A DNA stretch of 64,000 nucleotides from Oceanobacillus jeddahensis (GCF_000750635.1 NZ_CCDM010000003.1:1-64000); one strand, 5' to 3'. Shown: positions 44,417 to 52,617, counted from the first letter of the stretch. Notes: generated by a model not told the origin, from the letters alone. Program-made: numbers and translations.

Positions 44417-46134
44417 TGTTTACTTTTTATGATTGCGAAGTATTTAAATACGATTGGCTGTTTGTCTTTATCAGTGATGAAGGAGAGGTAACAGAAATAC
44501 ACAATGACAGGGACGCATTAGAGCGTCACCTGTCTTCTCTCCAATATTTAGTTGGATATAACAATTACGCTTACGATGACAAAATAACGGCCAGCATTTT
44601 AAAAGATATTGATCCTTATGAAACATCACAAAAAGTCATCAATGATAAAAAGTTCAATTTGAAGTTACAGAACCCTGTCACATTAGATGTAATGCAAGAA
44701 TTAAAAGGCTTGAGCCTCAAAGAAGCACAAGCGAACTTAGGGCAATCCATCATCGAAACACCAATTGATTTCAACTTAAACAGAAAACTGACAAAAGACG
44801 AAAATAATCAGGTGTTTTCTTATTGTAAAAATGATGTCCAGGAAACCAAGCAACTATTTGAGAAAAGAGAAAGTTATTTCTCCACCAAATTTGAAATGGT
44901 TAAAGAGTTTAATTTGCCTGTAACTTCCTTAAAGAAAACACAAGCAACACTTGCAGCTGAGATATTAAAAGCTGTCCCTGGAACAGAAAAGAACCGTTTA
45001 GAAATAAAATATGATGAACGTTTAAAAAGTGATGAATTACCGAAACCAATTATAAATTTTTACCAAGAAATAGAATCGGAATACCAGCAAGGTGTAGATT
45101 ATTCCGTTTTAGAGAAAAAGAAATTCTCCTATAACCTGGCGGGACTTGAACACATTTACGGGTTTGGTGGATTACATGCTGCTAAAGAAAAATATAAGGG
45201 TGAAGGAAATTACATGCAGATAGATATTTTCAGTTTTTACCCTTCTCTTATCATTAATAACCATTTTCTTAAAAATATGGACGAATTTAAGAAAATCTAT
45301 AATACAAGGAAACAATTAAAGCTTTCCAAAGATAATAAAGAAACGGTTTATAAACGCATATTAAACAGTGTTTATGGAGCAATGAAAAGTAAGTATAACA
45401 AGCTCCATTTTCCGCAAATGGCAAATAGCATTGTCGTTAATGGTCAATTGATTATGACGCATCTCATTTGCTTGTTAGAAAGCCATTGTGAGCTGATTCA
45501 GACCAATACAGATGGAATTATCATCAAGTATGAAAATGGCTTCGAGAAGAACCTTATGAAGATATTAGAGCTATTTGAAAAGCATTATGAATTGTCTTTT
45601 GATGTGGACCTGATTACAAAAATAGCGCAGCGAGATGTTAATAACTATGTCTTTCAGTATAAGGACGGTTCCGTTAAAGCTGTGGGGCGTTTTGCCAATT
45701 ATGAAGGTGGAGGATTTGAAAGAAATAGCTTAACTATCATTGATAAGGCGTTAGTAGATTATTACATCAATGGCATAAAACCAAATAAAACCGTTATTGA
45801 TGCATGGAAATCTAAGAAATTCGAACTCTTTCAGTTGGTTTCTAAAGCTGGAAAATATGACGGAATGGCTCAGGAAAAGAAAGAAGATACGCTGTTTGAA
45901 GGAAATTACAGCACCCATTTTATTAAACTTCCGAAAACAAATCGTATTTTTGCAACTAAAAATAAATACGCCGGCTCTGTTTATAAGACACGAAATGGAG
46001 CAGAAACCAAATATACGAAAGTACCTTATACCAGCGAAAACTGTCTTGTCTGGAATGATGAGCTTTCCAAATTGGACAAGCGGCATTTAGATTTGAATTG
46101 GTATATAAAACAGATAGAAGGGTGGATGTTTTAA
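44416..46134 (+). CDS. Family B DNA polymerase with 3'-5' exonuclease domain
   Basis: A 572-residue replicative polymerase. Exonuclease motifs: Exo I YDCEVF (residues 5-10), Exo II GYNNYAYDD (about 48-56), Exo III YCKNDVQET (about 136-144). Polymerase motifs: A DIFSFYPS (about 273-280), B KRILNSVYG (about 314-322), C TNTDGIIIK (about 360). Motif C has NTDG where most family members have DTDS, so one of the usual acidic residues is Asn. The protein is short for family B, which fits the compact phage type. No terminal-protein partner is evident. Confidence 0.88.
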   Translation: MFTFYDCEVFKYDWLFVFISDEGEVTEIHNDRDALERHLSSLQYLVGYNNYAYDDKITASILKDIDPYETSQKVINDKKFNLKLQNPVTLDVMQELKGLSLKEAQANLGQSIIETPIDFNLNRKLTKDENNQVFSYCKNDVQETKQLFEKRESYFSTKFEMVKEFNLPVTSLKKTQATLAAEILKAVPGTEKNRLEIKYDERLKSDELPKPIINFYQEIESEYQQGVDYSVLEKKKFSYNLAGLEHIYGFGGLHAAKEKYKGEGNYMQIDIFSFYPSLIINNHFLKNMDEFKKIYNTRKQLKLSKDNKETVYKRILNSVYGAMKSKYNKLHFPQMANSIVVNGQLIMTHLICLLESHCELIQTNTDGIIIKYENGFEKNLMKILELFEKHYELSFDVDLITKIAQRDVNNYVFQYKDGSVKAVGRFANYEGGGFERNSLTIIDKALVDYYINGIKPNKTVIDAWKSKKFELFQLVSKAGKYDGMAQEKKEDTLFEGNYSTHFIKLPKTNRIFATKNKYAGSVYKTRNGAETKYTKVPYTSENCLVWNDELSKLDKRHLDLNWYIKQIEGWMF

Positions 46135-46341
46135 ATGCTAAGGAAAGTATTATTAGATGTTGGGTTTTATACCTTGATTGTAGTAGCTTTATTATCTGCC
46201 GTTTATATGATGGTTACGATCAATAACTTAAATACGGATATAGAGCAATTAAGGCAGGAAAATCATGAGATTAGGGAGCAAAGGAATGAATTAATTGATG
46301 CGGTGTGGAGTAATAATAACAGGCAGATGATGGGGGAATGA
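46135..46341 (+). CDS. Small membrane protein with coiled coil (68 residues)
   Basis: One membrane helix (about 9-30) followed by a coiled coil (about 32-55). It starts directly after the polymerase stop. Unknown role; possibly a membrane-linked phage accessory protein. Confidence 0.6.
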   Translation: MLRKVLLDVGFYTLIVVALLSAVYMMVTINNLNTDIEQLRQENHEIREQRNELIDAVWSNNNRQMMGE

Positions 46342-46518
46342 GTATGTTTATTGAATTGACAGTAGCTAGTGGCGGTAAGTTGCTATTAAACACCGTAAAC
46401 ATTGAAGCGATTCAAGATAGCAGAAATGACGCAATAGTTGGATTGACCAGTGGAGAAGGATGAATCCTATGAAGAAATTAAAATGCTGTTGAGACAGGCT
46501 GCTAAAACAGGATGGTGA
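46338..46518 (+). pseudogene. FlbD-like small phage gene, apparently frameshifted
   Basis: The frame from 46338 gives MSMFIELTVASGGKLLLNTVNIEAI-type sequence (resembling FlbD-like phage proteins) and stops at TGA 46461-46463. The +1 frame continues as DESYEEIKMLLRQAAKTGW to TGA at 46516-46518, which looks like the expected end. One base gained or lost near 46458 splits it. It could be a sequencing error, a true mutation or, less likely, recoding at GGA TGA. Confidence 0.55.
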
Positions 46519-46522
46519 TTAA

Positions 46523-46708
46523 ATGTTTTTAATACTATTACCAGTAGTATCTGGCGCCATGTTAATTATAAGTGCTATTTCTTTTTTATTCGGGAATTCG
46601 CCCGTTATGTGGCAAATCATTTCAATTTATTTATTGACGGCAATGCTCTTGTTCGAAGATGCATTTGAGGCATATCAAGAGGAGAAGGGGAGGAATCGTG
46701 ATGGATAA
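46523..46708 (+). CDS. Small two-helix membrane protein (61 residues)
   Basis: Two hydrophobic segments (about 2-23 and 29-47) and a charged tail. It overlaps the next gene by eight bases. No family recognised. Confidence 0.55.
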   Translation: MFLILLPVVSGAMLIISAISFLFGNSPVMWQIISIYLLTAMLLFEDAFEAYQEEKGRNRDG

Positions 46709-47075
46709 AGATTATTTTAGACTGAGTGAATTTTTGGAAGGTAGATCCAATAGATATGGTGAAAATGTTGTTGATATCGTTATCGATCTTGTACGGAAGC
46801 TGGAAGGCGAGCTAAAAGATAAAGAAATAATCATCCAGTCTGCAAGAGCAGAAATCAGAGAAAAAGATGAATTCTTAGAGAAATCAGAAGCTGATAACCA
46901 ACGCTACACAGAGGTTTTAGAGTTTTATGCAGATATTAAAAATTGGACAGAGTCAACAGTCAGTAACCACTTTAATGCTCCAGATGACCCTGTTTTAATG
47001 AAAGAACCACCTGCTGCAATAGAAGATAGTGGTGAAAAAGCACGGCAAGAATTGGAGGAATCGAACAATGACTAA
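46701..47075 (+). CDS. Hypothetical coiled-coil phage protein (124 residues)
   Basis: ATG at 46701 after GGGGAGGA. Residues 30-70 form a coiled coil (VRKLEGELKDKEIIIQSARA). Acidic tail. It overlaps its neighbour by eight bases. Function unknown. Confidence 0.6.
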   Translation: MDKDYFRLSEFLEGRSNRYGENVVDIVIDLVRKLEGELKDKEIIIQSARAEIREKDEFLEKSEADNQRYTEVLEFYADIKNWTESTVSNHFNAPDDPVLMKEPPAAIEDSGEKARQELEESNND

Positions 47076-47352
47076 ACTAAGAGGTCATGACGTTGAATAT
47101 CGAAATGGTCAGTATGTGTTTGCTGATAATGGCAATCCTACTGCAACAACTTGGCAAGACAGACCGTGCGGATATTGCGGCTTATATAACACGCCAGAGG
47201 GGCATGATGGCTGTCTGGGAACTCTTCCTAATGTTATGAACGCCTGCTGTGGTCATGGTGATTCAAACACAGCTTATGTGCAATTTGATAAAGAATCAAC
47301 TTTGAGAGGACAAGAAGCAATAGAAAAGATAGAAAAATTGAAAGGAGAATAA
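47068..47352 (+). CDS. Cys-rich phage protein, possible zinc binder (94 residues)
   Basis: ATG at 47068 after TTGGAGGAA. Cysteines occur as CGYCG (about 34-38), GCLG (about 49) and NACCGHG (about 58-64), with nearby His residues, which suggests one or two metal sites. Similar small proteins occur in many Firmicutes phages, with no known role. Confidence 0.65.
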   Translation: MTKLRGHDVEYRNGQYVFADNGNPTATTWQDRPCGYCGLYNTPEGHDGCLGTLPNVMNACCGHGDSNTAYVQFDKESTLRGQEAIEKIEKLKGE

Positions 47353-47354
47353 CA

Positions 47355-47678
47355 ATGGACGAACAATTAAAATCTATCATCGAATGGAAAAAATCCATAT
47401 ATGAACGTGCTCGTCAAGGGAAACCAGTAATGTTTAATATTAATCCGGATGATTTGGCTTTTTTAATTGATAAAGCAAAACAGAATGATGTGTGGCATGA
47501 TTCTTACTGGAATCTTATAGATAGTTACAGTGAATTATACGCACAAAGCAGGCAATATAAACACGGTCTTATTATTGCGCGTGGATATATTAATAAGATT
47601 CCGTTTCCGGACGAAACCATTAAAGGCGTATTACAAGATATTGATGATGCATTAAATAAAGAGCTTCCTGATGTTTAA
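47355..47678 (+). CDS. Hypothetical phage protein (107 residues)
   Basis: Starts two bases after the previous stop region with AAAGGAG upstream. Helical and soluble; no family recognised. Confidence 0.55.
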   Translation: MDEQLKSIIEWKKSIYERARQGKPVMFNINPDDLAFLIDKAKQNDVWHDSYWNLIDSYSELYAQSRQYKHGLIIARGYINKIPFPDETIKGVLQDIDDALNKELPDV

Positions 47679-47706
47679 GATTATTTTAAATAGGAGTGAA
47701 TCAGAT

Positions 47707-48210
47707 ATGAAAGTAAAAAAGATGCATCCAGATGCAGTAATACCTAAATACGCACAGCAAGGTGATTCAGGCTTTGATTTAGTTGCTGTGGAAGATGTGG
47801 TAATTAATCCGGGAGAGACAAAACTCATTAAAACAGGATTAGCATTTGATATTCCAGAGGGATTTGAAATACAGGTTAGGCCACGTTCTGGCATCACGCT
47901 AAAAACCAAGTTAAGAGTGCAATTAGGTACGATTGATTCCAATTATCGTGGTGAGGTTGGGGTGATAGTGGACAATGCAAGGCGAGAAGATTTCTTGGAA
48001 AGTAGAGTCTTGTATGCTCCACTCAATATCACAGAAGAACTAGCAATGAATAGTGGTCATTTTACCTATGGAACATATTTTATCTGCAAAGGCGACAGGA
48101 TAGCACAAGGAGTACTCGCCCCTGTAGCTAGAACAGAATTCGAAGTGGTGGACAAACTTTCCGATTCGGACCGTGGCAGTAACGGTTATGGTTCAACGGG
48201 AGTCAATTAA
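47707..48210 (+). CDS. dut: dUTPase
   Basis: A 167-residue trimeric-type dUTP pyrophosphatase. Motif 1 DSGFDL (about 20-25), motif 2 RPRSGI (about 61-66), motif 3 LGTIDSNYRGE (about 77-87), motif 4 DRIAQGV and the C-terminal motif 5 RGSNGYGSTG are complete. It keeps uracil out of phage DNA and, in staphylococcal phages, can also act as a regulator. ATG at 47707 follows AGGAGTG. Confidence 0.93.
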   Translation: MKVKKMHPDAVIPKYAQQGDSGFDLVAVEDVVINPGETKLIKTGLAFDIPEGFEIQVRPRSGITLKTKLRVQLGTIDSNYRGEVGVIVDNARREDFLESRVLYAPLNITEELAMNSGHFTYGTYFICKGDRIAQGVLAPVARTEFEVVDKLSDSDRGSNGYGSTGVN

Positions 48211-48262
48211 CACCCATGCTACAGCAAACCAACGCCACACCAAAGAAAGGAGGTTTTCACCT

Positions 48263-50110
48263 TTGCTTAAATACATTGAACTAGAGGGGAAAGTGCCCAA
48301 GCATGATTTTGATACGTTCAGTACGGACCATACCAATTATAAAGATGCTGCCATTCTGTTAGATAACAAGACGGTTGTTGTAGATTTTGATGATCCTGTA
48401 TCGGTTGAAATAGGCAACCTCATTTACAATCAGCATCCTACTTTAAAAGTTTATACGAAGCGTGGTTTCCATCTTTATTATCGAAAGCCGAAGCATGTGT
48501 ATTTAAAAAATTGGGTTAAGAAATTAACCAATGCAGGTATTCAAGTAGATTACAAGCATACGAGAAAACAACCTATTATTGTTAAACAAAATGGCAGGAT
48601 GCGGGAAATGGAAAATGAACATCTGCTTGGGCAATTTGAACAACTTCCTGAACTTCCTTTTCTTTTGTTTCCATCTAAGTTAACTGAGGTGTTGGTAAAT
48701 CTTAAAGACGGTCAAGGACGGAACAGTAACTTATATACACACTTGTTAACTATGAGAGAAATGTACCCAGAATATAGTAAAAACAATTTAGATGCTACCA
48801 CACAATTCATTAATGATCATGTATTTGGTGAGCCTCTGCACGAAAGAGAATTGAAGGCTGTTATAGGTAGTGTTCAATCTAAATCAGTCAATATGAATGA
48901 TAATAAATTTCTAAATAAAAAAGACATGATTATGACCAGTGAAGTATTAGTAGATAAATTAGATATTCATTACTACCGCGGCAAATTATTCTTTAAACAA
49001 GATGGTCATTATTTATCTGATGAAAATTTATTGCTACGGGCTATTGATGATTTAGTCAAATTAAAGCCAAGTCAGCATAAAGAGCTTAAAGAATTATTTA
49101 AAATAAAAGCATATCTCCAAGATGATGATGACATGCCTGTACAGTTCAATAACGGGTATTGTCTTTATGATAATGAGATCGTTGAAATAGATCCCGGGTT
49201 TACTCCATTCTATTTAAATGCTGCTTATGATGAAGACGCCTATGATGAGGAAGTTGACAAATTTCTTGATTGGTTTACCTGCAATCGGAAAGACTTACGT
49301 TTATTTGTGGAGGAAGTATTTGGCCATATCATCATGACAAAAGGATTTCCTCACCGTGCTTTCTTCTTTTGGGGCGAGAGCGGTGATAACGGAAAGTCAA
49401 CGCTTATAAAGATGATGCAGGCTTTTGCTGATGGTCTACATACTAATGTGCCATTAGATAAGTTTGATGATGATACTACGGTTTTTAGTTTGATTGGAAA
49501 ACTATTAAATGTGGCTGATGATATTAATGCATCTTATTTAGATAAGTCTTCTAATTTTAAAACAATTGTTTCTGGTGATCCTGTGATGATTCGCCCTATT
49601 TATTCTGCAGCAACCACACTAAATAATAAAGGTTCGCTCATTTTTACCTGTAACGAAATACCTGTATTTAAAGATAAATCAGGCGGAATTAAAAAGCGTA
49701 TGCGTGTCATCCCATGTGATGCGAGAGTTGCAGAAAGAGATATGGATATAGACAGTAAACTATCTACGGATAATGCTAAGTCTTATATATTACGCCTAGC
49801 TATTGAAGGAATGCAACGGATTATTGCTAAAGGTGATTTAACTGATTGCAAGGCTGTCAATGATATTACAAAAGAATATTTTGTGCAATCGGATAGTGTT
49901 CTTAGTTTTCTTGAGAGGTATAAGGTGCATGGTAAAGAAACAAAGAATGCTTATATGCAATATGCTCTTTATTGTGATGAGAACGGATTAAAAGCTGTTG
50001 GAAATACAGAGTTCGGAAGGCGTTTAGCTAAAGAAGGGTATGAAGTGAAAAGAATCCGTAGAGATGGGAAAAGACCGCAAATTTATCACAAAAAAGAAAG
50101 TGTGTCCTGA
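48263..50110 (+). CDS. D5-type primase-helicase (P4 family)
   Basis: A 615-residue replication protein. The N-terminal part has a VVDFDDP strand and VYTKRGFHLYYR segment typical of prim-pol-like domains. The C-terminal part is a D5/P4-type SF3 helicase with Walker A GESGDNGKST (about 395-404), Walker B-like LLNVADDIN and the sensor segment FTCNE. TTG at 48263 follows AAAGGAGG with nine bases spacing; the longer frame enters the dut gene. The iteron cluster lies right after its stop, the place where an origin is expected. Confidence 0.9.
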   Translation: MLKYIELEGKVPKHDFDTFSTDHTNYKDAAILLDNKTVVVDFDDPVSVEIGNLIYNQHPTLKVYTKRGFHLYYRKPKHVYLKNWVKKLTNAGIQVDYKHTRKQPIIVKQNGRMREMENEHLLGQFEQLPELPFLLFPSKLTEVLVNLKDGQGRNSNLYTHLLTMREMYPEYSKNNLDATTQFINDHVFGEPLHERELKAVIGSVQSKSVNMNDNKFLNKKDMIMTSEVLVDKLDIHYYRGKLFFKQDGHYLSDENLLLRAIDDLVKLKPSQHKELKELFKIKAYLQDDDDMPVQFNNGYCLYDNEIVEIDPGFTPFYLNAAYDEDAYDEEVDKFLDWFTCNRKDLRLFVEEVFGHIIMTKGFPHRAFFFWGESGDNGKSTLIKMMQAFADGLHTNVPLDKFDDDTTVFSLIGKLLNVADDINASYLDKSSNFKTIVSGDPVMIRPIYSAATTLNNKGSLIFTCNEIPVFKDKSGGIKKRMRVIPCDARVAERDMDIDSKLSTDNAKSYILRLAIEGMQRIIAKGDLTDCKAVNDITKEYFVQSDSVLSFLERYKVHGKETKNAYMQYALYCDENGLKAVGNTEFGRRLAKEGYEVKRIRRDGKRPQIYHKKESVS

Positions 50111-50134
50111 GATATGTCACAAATTAACGCATTT

Positions 50135-50439
50135 ATCTATGGACACTGCTTTAATCTTAGAGACACAAGGGATTAAGCTTGTTTTTTATAATAGGAGTGT
50201 CCATAGATCAAATTTTCATCTATGGACACCTTAACCCCTTGCTATATATATATTTATAGTATTTTTTTCTTTTTGTCCATAGATAAAACAATAATGTTTA
50301 TATAAAAATAAAAGACTAATAAAAAGAGAAGGAATTATAAATATAAAAAGAAGGTAGAACCCATCTATGGACAGGCGCTTGAACTCTAGAAGCAATAAGG
50401 ATTGAGCGTGTTTTTAATCTATGGACATGAACTATGGAC
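50135..50439. repeat. Iteron-like cluster, candidate replication origin
   Basis: ATCTATGGAC occurs exactly at 50135, 50218, 50363 and 50417 on the plus strand and at 50199 and 50275 on the minus strand; 50430 is a one-mismatch copy. The units at 50135 and 50363 sit in longer imperfect repeats of about 55 bp, each able to form a hairpin. A long AT-rich stretch (about 50240-50360) lies between. The cluster occupies the non-coding gap 50111-50465, right after the primase-helicase gene. Confidence 0.65.
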
Positions 50440-50465
50440 ACAACTACACAAGGCAGGTGAATCAC

Positions 50466-50861
50466 TTGTACGAATGGTTAAGAGATTATCAGGAATTAAA
50501 TAATGAAATAGATTGGCTGGAATATAAATTACAGAGAGAAAAGAGAGAATTAAAGCGATGGGTACAGGGAGATTTGAGCGATTTAAAACTAAAGGAGAAA
50601 TCCATCTCTGCTGGGTTGGAAGACAGGATAAAAATTATTGAATGGGAACTTGCTCATAAAATAAATGACCGTTATGATGCTGAGGAATTAATTAGTATGT
50701 TTGCTGGGTTAGATAATCAGATACTGTATAAAAAGTATGTGGAAGGGAAAAAGCTAATTGATATTGCAGATGATTTAGAGAAAAGCCCTAACTATATATA
50801 TAATAAACACGCTGAAATTATGAAAAGAATAGACTTTGCTCATCAATTATATATAACTTAA
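50466..50861 (+). CDS. Phage late-gene regulator-like protein with sigma-type HTH
   Basis: A 131-residue protein: a helical, coiled-coil N-terminal half and a C-terminal HTH (KKYVEGKKLIDIADDLEKSPNYIYNKH) like the region-4-type HTH of ArpU/RinA/DUF722 phage regulators. I prefer TTG at 50466, five bases after AGGTGA, to the ATG at 50421, which lies in the iteron cluster and lacks a ribosome site. It sits just ahead of the packaging genes, as late regulators do. Confidence 0.7.
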   Translation: MYEWLRDYQELNNEIDWLEYKLQREKRELKRWVQGDLSDLKLKEKSISAGLEDRIKIIEWELAHKINDRYDAEELISMFAGLDNQILYKKYVEGKKLIDIADDLEKSPNYIYNKHAEIMKRIDFAHQLYIT

Positions 50862-50896
50862 CATTTTCTTAACTTGTATAAATCTTATAGAAAACA

Positions 50897-50924
50897 TTGA
50901 AATTCTATTTTATAGTAATAGTAT
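50897..50924 (+). promoter_or_regulatory. Candidate promoter of the structured RNA
   Basis: TTGAAA (50897-50902) and TAGTAT (50919-50924) are separated by 16 bases. Transcription would start near 50931, at the foot of the predicted RNA. Confidence 0.5.
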
Positions 50925-50930
50925 AGATTT

Positions 50931-51088
50931 TTGCCAATCGGCGAGAGTCTAAATACACAATATATCTATCTATGCGTAAGATCAATCATTATTTTTATGT
51001 AGTGTTGAGGCGCGGAATTATGGAAACGTTCTGCGTCGGCTATATCTTATTGTGTGCAGTTCCTGCCGAGAGCTGCACTAACTTTTTT
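50931..51088 (+). ncRNA. Candidate structured non-coding RNA, about 155 nt
   Basis: Between the regulator and lipoprotein genes lies a GC-richer segment with several mutually consistent helices. GGCGCGGAAT (51009-51018) pairs at all ten positions (with G-U) to GTTCTGCGTC (51028-51037). TACACAATA (50954-50962) pairs to TATTGTGTG (51048-51056) around it. GTGCAGTTC (51054-51062) pairs to GAGCTGCAC (51070-51078), followed by T6, as a terminator. The loop of that hairpin (GCCGA) can pair with TCGGC (50938-50942) as a pseudoknot. The open frame across it lacks a ribosome site. It may be a free RNA or an attenuator. Confidence 0.55.
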
Positions 51089-51151
51089 CTATTGCAAACC
51101 ATATATCATTATTGGATAATTAACCCATACATAAATATGGGGGAGATTAGA

Positions 51152-51529
51152 ATGAAGAGGATATTATTTATTTTGTTGTTTGTTTTGTTTCTTGTTGGTT
51201 GTTCCAATTCAAATGTAGAAGATGGAGAGTTCGTATTTACTGAAGATGAGTTTCAAGAAGTGTATGAAGAAACGAACGACAAAAACATGCCAACAAATGT
51301 AACATACTATCCAGGAAATATTCATATGGAATTCGGGGATAAGAATGACGCGATTGAATTCTTAAATGCCATATCGGAATTATTCGAAAGTGATGAAGCT
51401 AGAAGGCTCTCAGATAGTATAGAAAACAATGAAGATAACATACCAGGTAGCATAGAAGGTGATGAAATCTACATGATAATGTCAGACGAAAACAGTTGGT
51501 ACGATATTTACGTTACACCTAATGAGTAG
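51152..51529 (+). CDS. Prophage-encoded lipoprotein (125 residues)
   Basis: Signal peptide with lipobox LVGC (about 14-17), then an acidic mature region of about 108 residues with no recognised fold. I chose ATG at 51152 after GGGGGAG; the longer open frame runs through the structured RNA. Lipoproteins on temperate phages are often lysogenic conversion or superinfection-exclusion factors. It has its own terminator, which suggests expression apart from the late operon. Confidence 0.72.
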   Translation: MKRILFILLFVLFLVGCSNSNVEDGEFVFTEDEFQEVYEETNDKNMPTNVTYYPGNIHMEFGDKNDAIEFLNAISELFESDEARRLSDSIENNEDNIPGSIEGDEIYMIMSDENSWYDIYVTPNE

Positions 51530-51550
51530 GAATAAATTAAATACATACAA

Positions 51551-51576
51551 GACATCTCATACGAGGTGTCTTTTTC
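51551..51576 (+). terminator. Terminator after the prophage lipoprotein gene
   Basis: GACATC and GGTGTC pair around TCATACGA, followed by T5. Confidence 0.65.
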
Positions 51577-51592
51577 TATAGGAGGGAATTAT

Positions 51593-51970
51593 ATGTTTAA
51601 CATAACGCAATGTGATGAGTGCAATGGATTAATCTTTCCCAAACAAATGCAGGTCCAGGACAAAGAAATTAAACCAGGTAAGCAAATGAGATACTGGAAC
51701 TGTCCTGTTTGTAATCATCAACATGTGATTATGATTATGGATAAGACGTCAAGGAGATTAATGCAACAGAATAAGAAAGACAATGAAAAAATTAGTGGCA
51801 TCCACAAACAATCTACTCAGTTAAGAAAAGCAAACCAATTAACTGAAAGCAAGACACAATCCTTTCTCAATCAGATAGATACTATCCAGCAACGTATAGA
51901 TAAGCGTAAGAAAGACATAGACCAAAGGAGCAAGAAGCTGCTGCATGAATATCAAGAAGCGCTGCAATAA
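51593..51970 (+). CDS. Zinc-ribbon, coiled-coil phage protein (125 residues)
   Basis: Two CxxC pairs, CDECN (about 6-10) and CPVCN (about 41-45), form a zinc ribbon in the first 50 residues. The rest is a long coiled coil (about 60-125). ATG at 51593 after AGGAGGG. It overlaps the HNH gene by 26 bases, so it may assist packaging or DNA handling. Confidence 0.65.
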   Translation: MFNITQCDECNGLIFPKQMQVQDKEIKPGKQMRYWNCPVCNHQHVIMIMDKTSRRLMQQNKKDNEKISGIHKQSTQLRKANQLTESKTQSFLNQIDTIQQRIDKRKKDIDQRSKKLLHEYQEALQ

Positions 51971-52313
51971 AGTTGGATGCAATGAGTTGATTGGTATTAA
52001 AGAAACATATTGCATTGCGCATAAAAACCATAATCATAAACAGTATGAGAAAGCACGTACTTCTAGTAAAGAGGGAAAAGCATACAAAAGGTTTTATGAT
52101 ACAAAAGAATGGAAGTCATTACGTTATCAAGCTATGTTACGTGATGGCTTTATTTGTGTGCGTTGTGGTAGAGAAGCATCCATTGGTGATCATATCATTC
52201 CAACAAAAGTTAGATGGGATTTGAGATTGGATATGAAAAATGTTCAGAGTCTATGTACTCAGTGTCACAACAGAAAGACAGAAGAAGATAGAAAAGAATA
52301 TGGAATTATTTAA
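51945..52313 (+). CDS. HNH endonuclease
   Basis: A 122-residue HNH nuclease. An N-terminal CNKVGC...C...H segment may bind zinc. The HNH core is CVRCG (about 70-74), ASIGDHIIPTKV (catalytic His) and LCTQCHNRKT. HNH proteins next to terminase genes are needed for DNA cleavage and packaging in cos-type phages of this class. Confidence 0.9.
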   Translation: MNIKKRCNKVGCNELIGIKETYCIAHKNHNHKQYEKARTSSKEGKAYKRFYDTKEWKSLRYQAMLRDGFICVRCGREASIGDHIIPTKVRWDLRLDMKNVQSLCTQCHNRKTEEDRKEYGII

Positions 52314-52326
52314 GGAGGATTATTAA

Positions 52327-52485
52327 ATGAATAATGGTAAACATGTTGAAGTGAATGAGTTTTATTATGCTTTGATAGAAGGTGAAGACGAAAACGGAAA
52401 TGTTATTCATGGTGAGCCTATAAAATTTGATGAAGTCAAAACGTTGACTTTTGACACAAGACCAAAACAGACACTTAAATATTAA
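52327..52485 (+). CDS. Small phage protein (52 residues)
   Basis: ATG follows AAGGAGG. Acidic, beta-rich small protein between HNH and terminase genes. No family recognised. Confidence 0.6.
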   Translation: MNNGKHVEVNEFYYALIEGEDENGNVIHGEPIKFDEVKTLTFDTRPKQTLKY

Positions 52486-52617
52486 TCCCCCAATCAAAAT
52501 GAACCCTAGCATATCAACGTTCCATAGGACGGTGCGGAGTTTTCTCTTTAAAAAATGCGATTTTGAAAGGTTAAATTTGGTTTTTAGCAAAATTTACGAT
52601 TCAGGAGGTGATAATCC
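52486..52617. other. Candidate cos region
   Basis: A 132-bp non-coding gap between the HNH and small terminase genes, with a GC-rich core (ATAGGACGGTGCGGAG, 52524-52539) in AT-rich flanks. In HNH-P27-HK97 type phages the cohesive-end site is usually here. There is no direct evidence for cleavage. Confidence 0.4.

Noticed and set aside
46455..46463. Programmed +1 frameshift like prfB
   Set aside because: The GGA codon before TGA would pair poorly after slipping; a simple indel is more likely.
50931..51088. phi29-type packaging RNA as identity of the structured RNA
   Set aside because: pRNA belongs to phi29-like phages with a different packaging motor; this prophage has P27/TerL packaging, and no pRNA sequence signature is seen.
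50972..51151. N-terminal extension of the prophage lipoprotein frame
   Set aside because: The extension has no ribosome site, hides the signal peptide and coincides with the structured RNA candidate; ATG at 51152 has a strong site and gives a normal lipoprotein.
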